Assembly: GCA_003024985.2 (NCBI GenBank)
Contig: PXIH01S0005773.1
Reading direction: 5' to 3' (one strand)
Length of the DNA: 13,082 nt
DNA from: Euperipatoides rowelli
Taxonomy: Eukaryota > Onychophora > Udeonychophora > Euonychophora > Peripatopsidae
Shown here in pieces: positions 1-7,620 of this stretch. The position numbers and the translations under genes were made by a program. How positions within the stretch are numbered: position 1 is the first letter of the stretch; each line of letters starts with the position of its first letter. The notes beneath the pieces were generated by a model that saw nothing but the letters and a program-made list of their open reading frames with translations, searched no databases and was not told the origin of the DNA.

Positions 1-129
1 TAAAAAAAACTTAAGTTTTGAGGCAGTTATTGAGCTTATTGGCATTTTCTTGTTTTTTCATTATATGAATTAGTAAAGGGCTAAAAATTAAATTTGTCTA
101 GGGCCCCACAAAAGGTTAATCCGGCTCTG
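1..129 (-). mobile_element. hAT-like transposon terminus (one end only)
   Basis: Read on the minus strand from 129, the sequence begins CAGAGCCGGATTAACC and continues through a GC-rich patch (GGGGCCCTAGAC) into AT-rich DNA. A CAGRGCCGG start followed by a GGGCCC block is a style I associate with the terminal repeats of arthropod hAT elements. The eight bases outside the end (130-137 with the shared C at 130, catagcaa) would be the candidate 8-bp target duplication. The other end lies outside the window, so neither the duplication nor the inverted repeat can be tested. No transposase coding sequence is visible in the 129 bases. The GC-rich terminus is clear against the AT-rich surroundings; the hAT assignment is by resemblance only. 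Confidence 0.45.
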
Positions 130-1306
130 CATAGCAAGAACAAAAAAATTAAAATATGGTTGCAAATAAACTTAAGAATAATGTGAAAATATTTAGGCTA
201 TAATTATTCAATATAATTTAAAACTTTTTTTATGCTAATATTTTGAGACCAAATCCTCACAAAGAATAAATCCTCGACATAATTATCTATCTTGTATTCT
301 ATCAAGTATTTTTTTTTTAGGAATATTGGTTTTTATTCACACCTTTAAAGATTACCTGGTACCTTGTTACCCTCACTTCATACAGTACTATAATGATCAA
401 CTTTCTCAATACAATAGTTAAAGTTAATAGTTTTACACTATAATCCAGCTTAATTTTGTATAATATCAAGACTTTGTCAAATAAAAAACCCGTAACCTCC
501 ATAATGCATGAAAATTCCCAGAAAATATGTTTCCAATTTTAAATATTTTTTTTCACAAAATATCCTATTGATATTACTTGAATTCCATATATTCATATAA
601 AACAATCTTTGCTTTGTAGGCAATACTATAAATTTATATCTGATGACAAAATTGTAACTTTACATATATTTTTTTAATCTATGATTGATGCCAAATTTTC
701 AGTTGGAAACAAAATCATTTGTAGATTCACTTTAAGATCATTTTAAAATATAAACAATCCACTTTTTCTTTTACAATAAATCATACAATAATATATTATA
801 ACAGATAATAAAAAAACAATGGTGGATTACTATTATTAATATTATTATTTCGGTTTATTTAACTTAAAATATCAATAAGGTACAATATATTCAAATTTAG
901 CAAACAAATTGGGCCCAAAATGGGAATATTTGGAATAGATAAAATGAATTACAATTTCAAACTATATGCCTCTTTGCCCAATAAAGGATGTAGAAACATT
1001 TACAATATTTTCCAATATATAAAATAATTGGTTTAAAGGAAAAATAAAATTTTAAAACTTTTATGTACAAACATAAAAGTCAAATTATAAAGTTTGAAGC
1101 TCATCCAGATTGTATCAGAAGACTAAGATAATACCTATACCATATGTATTCATGGTAGGCTATATTAAAGATTATAATGCAATTAACAAAAAAAAAGTTA
1201 ATGAAATGTAAACAGAAAAACTTATAAAAATAGAATTCTAGTTCCCAGTTGAAAGATTGATCCAAAACAGAATTATAATTGTCATTGACAGTAAAAAAAA
1301 ATCCAT

Positions 1307-1334
1307 GTTAACGCTAACTTTTGTTAACGTTAAC
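1307..1334. repeat. Paired GTTAAC palindromes
   Basis: Two near-identical 12-mers, GTTAACGCTAAC and GTTAACGTTAAC, are separated by four bases. The second is a perfect palindrome and the first differs from it by one base. They can therefore be read as direct or inverted repeats and could form a hairpin. Nothing nearby assigns a function. Confidence 0.6.
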
Positions 1335-1395
1335 ACAGAATGTTGCAATTTGAAAAAGGCAAATCTTAAGGAATCCTCAGACGATCCGGACAGCG

Positions 1396-1414
1396 AATAA
1401 ATAAATAAATAAAA
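1396..1414. repeat. (AATA)n microsatellite
   Basis: About four and a half AATA units follow a GC-richer stretch (1375-1395, containing gatccgga). In insects, AATA-type tails often mark the 3' end of non-LTR retrotransposons or SINEs. No body of such an element is recognisable upstream, so this may be a simple microsatellite. Confidence 0.65.
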
Positions 1415-1706
1415 CATTAAAAGGAGAACTACAGTTACCTGGTATAATACTCCTTTGGTTGAAAAATATAAGTATGTATTTTCTAAACAGAAATAAACGT
1501 CACTTTCTGCCCAGAAATATCAAAGACAAATGCGAAGAGACCGCCATAAGACCAATGTTTCACAATTGCGACAATGATAAACTTAAACAGCTACTCACAC
1601 TTCTGACTTACGTTGTTGGAAATAATGTCAGTCAGCTTAAAACACACTTAAATAATATTATAAAAATAATAATTTTACAAATGATGATAAAATATTAACA
1701 AAATAA

Positions 1707-1830
1707 TTAAAAATTAGCATCTGGTGCAACAAGGAAATGTTGCACCTGCGCCATTTTGGATGACGTATGAAGCCTGCGAGCCGGCACTACAGTGACCAGA
1801 TCATTCACCAGTTCAAATCTGAGTATTTTC
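1707..1830 (-). promoter_or_regulatory. Possible minus-strand start region with CRE/YY1-like motifs
   Basis: This is one of few GC-richer patches in the left part of the window. On the minus strand it contains TACGTCATCCAAAATGGCG. That holds a CRE-like TACGTCA and an AAAATGGCG, which resembles the YY1-type motif that often overlaps start codons and transcription starts of animal housekeeping genes. The ATG at 1754-1752 opens a 15-codon frame beginning MAQVQHF and stopping at 1707, or possibly continuing through a weak splice donor (CAG/GTGCAA). No downstream exon can be proved. It could equally be a decayed repeat, since the plus strand here carries a B-box-like AGTTCAAATCT. Confidence 0.2.
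1723..1746. repeat. Perfect 8-bp stem hairpin
   Basis: GGTGCAAC (1723-1730) and GTTGCACC (1739-1746) are exact reverse complements around an 8-base loop. The stem does not extend outwards. It abuts the GC-richer patch at 1741-1830 and so may belong to the same unit. No U-tract or other terminator context is present, and none is expected in a eukaryote. Confidence 0.7.
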
Positions 1831-1834
1831 CCTG

Positions 1835-2295
1835 GTTAGAAAAATGAGAATATAATACATCATTAATTTGTAAAAAATATTTTAAATAAAACATGATTCG
1901 TTTCTGCAGTATTAGCTAAACATATTTAAAAAACAACAACAAGGGTGGATTAGAAGGACTTTGGTCCAGTGAGGAAGCTGAAATGGCAACTCTCTTATGG
2001 TTTTAATCTTTTAAAAGAAGGGGCTGTATTTTGAATTTTATTTTTGGGGAGGAACATAAATATATTTTGGTGAAGTCCATGGGGAGGGGAGAGGTAAATC
2101 ATGTGGCAAAGTCTCCTTAAAGTTTTTTTTTTTTTTAATTAAATATAAAATAAATATGGATAGTCATCGTAAGTAAATATTATTTTTTTTTTAAATAAAT
2201 TTATCGTTACTCACAGTAAATCCATTTTTAATTTAATATAACTAAGAGTATTCTAGAGTAATTTATAGAGACCAGGTTCCTTTTCTGAGCCGGTG
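1835..2295. other. AT-rich stretch, no recognised gene
   Basis: The stretch holds long T tracts (near 2121-2136 and 2182-2191) and a purine-rich patch (about 2070-2096, ggggaggggagagg). No open frame resembles a known protein. Nothing here can be assigned. Confidence 0.6.
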
Positions 2296-2299
2296 TACT

Positions 2300-2475
2300 T
2301 GATTTAAAAATCCTAGCAAGGTGGTAGAAGCCAGGGGGAAAAAATGTATAACCGGTTCCGCTGGGAAGCGAACCTGTGCTAATTCCAGCATTATGTCTTC
2401 GACACAAATTCAGGACGATGGTAAGTCATATCATTGTGTAAGCACTACTGAGGCAGCTGAGCTGCTCACTTCCAT
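2300..2475 (-). repeat. Candidate tRNA-derived SINE fragment
   Basis: On the minus strand, 2374-2364 reads GGTTCGCTTCC, a good match to the RNA polymerase III B box (GGTTCGANTCC). 2455-2445 reads TGCCTCAGTAG, an acceptable A box. The spacing of about 70 bases is longer than in most tRNAs but occurs in SINEs and decayed copies. The segment is GC-richer than its surroundings. No clear A-rich or simple-repeat tail was found on the 3' side, so the limits are approximate. An alternative is a plus-strand exon ending at a GATG/GTAAGT donor at 2420; the open frame across it (2321-2527) resembles nothing known. Confidence 0.35.
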
Positions 2476-2746
2476 CGTTCAAGCAATCATAGTTATTCCA
2501 CTGTTTGATTTTCAATCTTCATTTTAATTTTTAAAAAAATTAACATATCACGGTAGATGGTGATTTAAAAAAATTTAAAATAAAATTCTGCTCATGGCCA
2601 CAACTATTTTTCCTTCAGCCTGAGCCCCACCATATTCCTCCATACTACTGGCCTAGTTGATCACTTGAAATAAACAAATAATGCAAATTTAACAGACACA
2701 TTAGGGTTTACTCTTGTAACATTATTACAAAGATACCTGCTATACC

Positions 2747-2953
2747 TATTGTGAACTAAAACAAATATTATAATTTCTGGATTCACAAATGTTGTTTTCA
2801 AATGGTCTACCAAATTGAAAAAAATGGATACATATAATATATAATAATATGCATCCATTTTTCCAACTTGGTAGACTTTGTAAATGGCATTTATATAAAC
2901 CAGAAATTACAATTTATTGGTTTTGCTTTTATTAAAGGCAATAGTTTACAATA
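2747..2953. repeat. Long imperfect inverted repeat (foldback, about 207 bp)
   Basis: The left half (2747-2840) and right half (2845-2953) are imperfect reverse complements. Clear paired blocks include TATTGTGAACTA with tagtttacaata at the outside, TAATTTCTGG with ccagaaatta, and GTCTACCAA with ttggtagac. Towards the centre, an AAATGGATACAT-type block pairs with atgcatccattt across an AT-rich loop. By eye the arms match at roughly three quarters of positions. This could be a decayed foldback MITE or a hairpin-RNA source. No terminal motif or target duplication assigns it to a superfamily, and no coding frame is convincing. Confidence 0.65.
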
Positions 2954-3101
2954 TGTGCATTATCTAGGGAGTTGAAGTTTCCTTCCCTCAACATTATTAT
3001 AATCACTAATTCTTTCATTTTTGAAAATCTGTTTGGCCATTGTCGAGAATGGCAAATATATCCAGCCTGAAGTCGAAATGTAAACTTGTGATTTACATGG
3101 T

Positions 3102-3102
3102 N
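3102..3102. other. Ambiguous base (n)
   Basis: One undetermined nucleotide. It lies upstream of the recognisable LINE frame and affects no call made here. Confidence 0.99.
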
Positions 3103-3174
3103 ATTGAATCATTGCAATTGTATTGCATCCGCAGGTGACCATGAAATTGTTTATCATTTTTAATAATTTTATAA

Positions 3175-3642
3175 CAGCCCATATTAGAATACTGCTCCCC
3201 AATATGACATTTATGTACCAAATTAGATAGGAATTCCTTAGAAAAAATTCATTATCATTGCCTAAAATGGGTCTCATGGAAGATAAAACTTAACTTCCAA
3301 AATCTCTCATTTACAGAACTAAGGCAATACTTTCAAATACAAAAACTAGAAACATGCAGAATATTTACCAAAACTAACTTTTTATACAATTTTATTAACA
3401 AAAATTTAGATAGTACACAACTTCTAGCAGATATTACATTCTATTCTTCTACATACTTTATCAGAAATCCACATTTGTTCATAATACCTCACCACAACTC
3501 CTGGTTCTTCCTACATAACCCTATAATTAGAACAGCTATAAGAATAAATCATTTAGAAATATCCTTCAATATTGGTTATCCTGAATTCCGAAATATCTGT
3601 TTTGACCATTTTTCTGACTATATTGATTTTAATGAAATTTGA
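3175..3642 (+). pseudogene. LINE polymerase C-terminus (jockey-like), broken
   Basis: This frame starts with QPILEYCSPI, the hallmark just after the reverse transcriptase domain in jockey/CR1-type polymerases (usual form RPILEYCSPIW). An in-frame TGA at 3205-3207 stands where the conserved Trp is expected. The frame is then open for 144 codons to the TGA at 3640-3642. Further matches to the family C-terminus are FTELRQYF, a Leu/Asn-rich stretch around LYNFINKNLD, and RNPHLFIIPHHNSWFFLHNP followed by an NP-I-R-IN pattern. It has no ATG, which is why it is easy to miss. Going upstream, another stop (TAA at 3172-3174) shows the remnant is dead. The function of this post-RT region in live elements is not well defined. 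Confidence 0.75.
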
Positions 3643-3808
3643 AATAAGAAAGCTGACCATCATTTTAATTATTTTTGTTTTTACTTCTATTGTTCTTTTC
3701 TAATGTTGTTACAAACTCATATCTTCAACACATATTATGCAAATATTATGTCCTCTGGAAGATAGAACTCATCTTCCTTATTGTATCCCTCATATTTGGT
3801 TTTGCTAT

Positions 3809-4158
3809 TAATAAAAATAATGCTAACAGCTAACATATATGTTACTTTAATTCCAAGTAACACTTTATTTTATCACTTTGAATCAATTTCAAACACAGCC
3901 ATGTACCCTGGCTAATTCACATAACAAAAAAAAAAAATGGCAACATAAATCAGAGAAAGTGAAGCTAGCCCAGAATGTAAAGCTATAAAAAATAAAAACA
4001 ATACCCATAGTGCATCAATAGACATTACCCCCTGAAAGTTAATGAGAGTAGTGATGTATCACTGCACTCTGACCCTAACACAATGTTTACATTATGAAAA
4101 AAAAAAAGCTATAAGGCACATAAAATTTAATATAATTGAACATTGCTAATTTTTAATG
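3809..4158 (-). repeat. Copia element 3' LTR
   Basis: Partner of the 6778-7126 LTR. On the minus strand its first bases are CATTAAAAATTAGC, where the 5' LTR has TGTTAAAAATAG, so the terminal TG has mutated in this copy. It contains longer A runs (3928-3940 and 4098-4108) than its partner. No purine-rich plus-strand priming tract is seen immediately outside it on the internal side. Confidence 0.85.
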
Positions 4159-6654
4159 TTCTAAATAATTTACTTGTTCATTGATGAGATTTTGTGTGGG
4201 AACACCTTTATTAATTCTTTGGGATCTTCTCAACTCCAAATTAGTGTCTTGTTCAGTCTGTTAATTATTTTCAGTGAAGTTAAAAGTCTGAAACGGTTGT
4301 TGATCTACATATTTTGATTTGGGGAAGTTTTATTATTAGTGATTTCATAAAAAGAATCAGTCTTCACTGTGATAACTGTTGACAGTAACAGGTATCCATA
4401 TCCAGTATCCCGGTTGATTGATGCCATGTCTGGTGAAAATCCCCTCTATCAAAGTATCATCCAACTTTCTTCTTTCAGTCTTGTGTATATAGGTGTAAGC
4501 AAAACAACCAAAAGTTTTTAAATGATTTACATTAGGAATCTCACTCTCCCATAGTTCATGAGGTTTTTTTTTTCAGTAGCTGAATGTATCATTCTGTTAT
4601 ATGTATAAGTTGCTGTAGTAATTGCCTCGCCCCATAGATAACTAGGCAATTGTTGATTTTTAATCATTGACCTTCCCATATTCATTAATGTTTGGTTCAG
4701 TCTTTCAGAATGACCATTCTGTTGAAGACAATACTAATTGTTCTCTGGTGAATACTTCCCTTGTTTAACTCATCACTGTTATATTCACCACCACCAAAAA
4801 CCCCTATTAATGTAGTTTTTTTAATTTGTTCATCCGTTTGACTTTTGTGATTTAACATGTTAAAGGCAACACTGGTAAATTTTGAAAATTTATCCATGAT
4901 GGTAAGTATCTATCAATTGTTACCCAAGAAAATTTACAGACATGGGACCACATAGGCCAGATACAACTAATCGGAATGGTTTAGTTACCTTAGTGGGATT
5001 ATCGGTTTTAAATGTGTCATGTTGTGAACTATCTAGCAGGCATCCCTTGCAAAAGTTTTCATGTGAACACGTATCTATTTCAAGATTTTTCACCAACCTT
5101 TTTTTAGACATTTCCTTGATACTGTCTAGACTATGGTGGCCCATCCTGGTATGCCAGGTGTGAATACAAGTTTTCTCACTCAAATATAAATATTCATTTA
5201 ATTTAGATGAGTCCTGTATCTGTATTATAAATAAATTATCCCTCAATAATCCTTCAATAAGTATTGTATCTTTGTCCCTAATAATAATTTCTTATAATTG
5301 AAATCTATATATTTTTGCATTGAACATAATTTTCTAACAGAAAGTAATTGGTATTGAATACCAGAAATGTATATAGCGCCATTAACAATAACACTGTAGT
5401 TATTTGAATGCAGCTTTTTAACCTTTTAACCATAATATTACCTCTACCTGTGGCAAAGATAGTGTTCCCATTAACCATTATGACCGGGCTGGGAGGATTT
5501 ATGGGAGTCAATTCTTGGAATAAATCCTTGTATGGGCTCATATGATTACTTGCTCCAGAGTCGACTATCCAGTATTGGCTGCTGGATTTATCACTAGTGA
5601 CTCTGGAAAGTGCTCTGTCGATGTTTTCCATAGTTGACTCCATAGCATCATAGTTATTTTTATATGAATCCAAATTAGGTTATCCTTCATTATGGCATGA
5701 TGCTTGGTGTGGTTTTCCTCTATATCGTGGTTCAAATTCAAACTCAGCTTGTGAGTTACTATAAAATGATTGTTGGTTCCTAGGCTCTCTGTAATGTTAT
5801 CTATTCAATTCACCTTGACTAAATCTGGGAAATGGTTGTGTCTCATCTTGTGGATGTCAAGATTAATATCTTGGTGTGTGTTTGTGATTTGCAGTCCTAG
5901 ATATATCCATTTGTGGTGGATTTCTGCCCATACTTTGATTGTTTCTCGTTTTTGAATTCCAACAGTCACTTTTTAAATGTCCTGACTGTCTGCAATCATA
6001 ACATGAAATCTTTTTTTCTGTGTAGTTATTGGCATATCTATTAGCCTACTCATTTGCATTGCTGAATTATATGGGTGAAATTGTGTTGCTTCCTCTCTTT
6101 GAGTAGATTCATCCAAGAGTTTAGTTTTTATGAACTCTATGGTTAGCCTATATCTTTTCCATCTCAGGCCTCAATGGCCATTATAAGACTGTCATATTGA
6201 GGTAGCAAACAACTCAATATAATGGCAATTAAGCGATTGTCTTTAACAGACTGACCTATTGCCTCTAGTTTTTCTCTTAGTTCCAATATATTGTTAATAA
6301 AGTCTCTCATGTTGATGGCCTTTTCATATCTAAATCCATACATTTTCTTTAGCAAATATAATCTGTTTGTAAGGTTAGAATATTCATGAATTTGTTTAAG
6401 TGTTTCCCATGTTATTTTAGCGGTACACAATTCCTTACTGTTATCATAAGCTTGTGTTCGATCTCTAGGCAAATTGTGGCTTTTGCTGTCTGGTCCTTTA
6501 CTGACCAATCATTGATTGCTGTAGCTGTTGATGGGGGATGCTGTGTTACGATATGCCATAATCTTTTGTTTTAGAGATTCATTTGAACCTTGAATTTCCA
6601 TAGAAAATAGTTTGTTCCATTTAAATTCTCAATTATAAACATTTTTGTATCCAT
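4159..6654 (-). pseudogene. Copia gag-pol remnant (Gag, protease, integrase; no RT)
   Basis: The frame begins at the ATG 6654-6652 and is broken by several stops and frameshifts. Gag starts with NLNGTNYFLWKFK, as in Copia Gag, stops soon after, and resumes in another frame with a UBN2-like region (TAKITWETLKQIHEYSNL, open 6508-6164). A CCHC knuckle, CYDCRQSGHLKSDC, lies at 6003-5962. The protease shows VDSGASNHMS with its Asp-Ser-Gly-Ala at 5562-5551. The integrase zinc region is WHTRMGHHS then FCKGC (within 5246-4920). The core has GLCGPMS, then GGGEYNSDEL, then NGHSERLNQTL near 4718. It ends with RRSQRINKGVPTQ at 4233-4192, the linker that normally precedes RT. The first core Asp is Gly (4958-4956), and the usual SDNGGEY reads VFGGGEY. 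This copy cannot be active. Confidence 0.85.
5962..6003 (-). other. Gag CCHC zinc knuckle
   Basis: The 14 codons read C-x2-C-x4-H-x4-C (CYDCRQSGHLKSDC), exactly the retroviral/Copia nucleocapsid spacing that binds RNA during packaging. All four metal ligands are kept although the surrounding frame is broken. Confidence 0.9.
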
Positions 6655-6777
6655 ATTCAATTGTTGATCTGTAGACTATAAATATATGTGTGATTTTAAC
6701 AGTTGTATGCAGTATGAATTATATGTTTTAACACAAATCCTATTGTAGTATAATCCAATATAACCCGCGCATATAAT
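6655..6777 (-). other. Copia leader with a possible primer-binding site
   Basis: This is the untranslated stretch between the 5' LTR and the gag start. On the minus strand GGTTATATTGG begins at 6765, about a dozen bases inside the LTR boundary. Its first six bases equal the start of the primer-binding site I recall for Drosophila copia, which uses an internally cleaved initiator Met tRNA. The match stops there, so the assignment is weak. Confidence 0.35.
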
Positions 6778-7126
6778 TAATAAAAGTAATGCTAACAGTG
6801 AACAGAACAAATATATGTTACTTTAATTCCAATTAACACTTTATTTTATCACTTTAAATCAATTTCAAACACAGCCATGTATCCTGGCTAATTCACATAA
6901 AAAAAATGGCGACACAAATCAGAGATAAGTGAAGCTAGTCCAGAATTCAAAGCTATAAAAACAAAAACAATATTCATAGTGCATCAATACATGTTACCCC
7001 CTGAAAGTTATTGAGAGCAGTGATGTATCACTGCACTCTGACCCTAACACAATGTTTATATTATGAAAAACAAAAAACTATAAGGCACATAAAAATTAAT
7101 ATAATTGAACATTACTATTTTTAACA
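6778..7126 (-). repeat. Copia element 5' LTR
   Basis: A direct repeat of 3809-4158, about 349 bases. On the minus strand it begins TGTTAAAAATAG, with the TG typical of LTR starts. Shared blocks include the plus-strand strings ccatgtaycctggctaattc and gtgatgtatcactgcactct. Differences are mainly single substitutions, a 6-base insertion near 6805 and A-run length changes. The end next to the leader is less sharp: similarity to the other LTR begins at taataaaa, and I placed the boundary there from the candidate target duplication. In a live element this end carries the promoter. Confidence 0.85.
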
Positions 7127-7620
7127 GTTATTTCCTTATTTTTATTAATCATTACTTACTTAATTTTACTTTGTATATATGTTAAAATTTGCATGGTTCA
7201 ATGTTTGTAAGAATACTTTACTCAATATACTAATGATTACTTGTAATTTCATGGCCAAATATTATAAACTCTCTCTCTTATTTGGTTTTGTTTTCCTTCT
7301 CATTCCAATTATATAAGGACTTCTAAAATTTCCCCTTGTATATTTTAACACTCTATATATAAGTTATTATTGTAAATAATTCCTAAATATAATCCTACTG
7401 ATTGTCATACTTCTTTTTTATAATTGTACTTTATATAAGTATTTTTGTATAGTTAACTAAATTTTTAAAATATTTTTCTTTACTACTTTTATTCCTTTTT
7501 GTAAATATTGATATATAACTTTTTTATATTTGTGTTTCTTTTTTTACCTAGTTCCTTTGTTATTATTATAAAACTGTAACTGGCCTACTAGGCCGTGGTT
7601 TTTATCTATAAATAAATAAA
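7127..7620 (+). other. LINE 3' UTR, distal part, with terminal hairpin and AATA tail
   Basis: This AT-rich segment continues the LINE 3' UTR beyond the Copia insertion. It ends with the plus-strand string ctgtaactGGCCTACTAGGCC, a palindrome with six-base arms, then gtggtttttat and ctataaataaataaatt. A short terminal hairpin followed by an AATA/AAATA tail is the usual 3' end of jockey-like elements in insects; live copies are recognised there by their reverse transcriptase. The tail here has about three units. Confidence 0.65.

Larger units (their letters stand above)
130..1700. other. AT-rich stretch with no recognised gene
   Basis: About 1.6 kb of very AT-rich sequence with frequent stops in all frames. 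The two short open frames here (minus 317-502, plus 1459-1698) are low-complexity, rich in Ile/Leu/Lys, and resemble no family I know. The only local structure I could pick out is the palindromic GTTAAC pair at 1307-1334 and the AATA microsatellite at 1396-1414. It is probably intergenic or intronic. Confidence 0.6.
3809..7126 (-). mobile_element. Copia-type LTR retrotransposon lacking reverse transcriptase
   Basis: A complete-looking LTR element of about 3.3 kb on the minus strand: 5' LTR 7126-6778, leader 6777-6655, decayed gag-protease-integrase 6654-4159, 3' LTR 4158-3809. The order Gag, CCHC knuckle, protease, integrase is that of Copia (Pseudoviridae) elements; Gypsy elements place integrase last. 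The RT and RNase H region that should follow integrase is absent. The element sits in the 3' UTR of a plus-strand LINE. The five bases outside its ends, gctat (3804-3808) and gttat (7127-7131), match at four of five positions and are a plausible old target-site duplication. The LTRs look roughly 90% identical by eye, so the insertion is not recent. Confidence 0.85.
3128..7620 (+). mobile_element. Jockey-like LINE, 5'-truncated, split by a Copia insertion
   Basis: A non-LTR retrotransposon 3' end on the plus strand, in two parts. The left part holds the end of the polymerase reading frame (3175-3642) and the first 166 bases of the 3' UTR (3643-3808). The right part (7127-7620) is the rest of the 3' UTR, ending with a GGCCTACTAGGCC hairpin and a short AATA tail. 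Together the UTR is about 660 bases. The two parts are separated by the minus-strand Copia element 3809-7126. The 5' limit is uncertain; 3128 is a guess based on a 16-mer at 3112-3127 that recurs at 7654-7669. The upstream reverse transcriptase and endonuclease are missing, as expected for 5' truncation. Confidence 0.7.

Noticed and set aside
1459-1698. Plus-strand open frame of 79 codons as a small gene
   Set aside because: The C-terminal third is a run of Ile/Lys/Asn from AT-rich DNA, there is no start context or family resemblance, and chance ORFs of this size are expected.
2401-2424. First coding exon starting MSSTQIQDD and ending at a GTAAGT donor
   Set aside because: The donor is good but no partner exon, promoter or protein similarity supports it, and the same bases fit a tRNA-like repeat on the other strand.
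3112-3127. CRISPR-like or other short spaced array based on the repeated 16-mer
   Set aside because: There are only two copies 4.5 kb apart in a eukaryotic genome; a target duplication or chance is more plausible.
2960-3277. Minus-strand open frame of 105 codons
   Set aside because: It lies opposite the plus-strand LINE C-terminus, includes the ambiguous base and resembles no family; it is a shadow.
4942-5163. Plus-strand open frame of 73 codons
   Set aside because: It is antisense to the Copia integrase zinc region, which has clear motifs on the minus strand.
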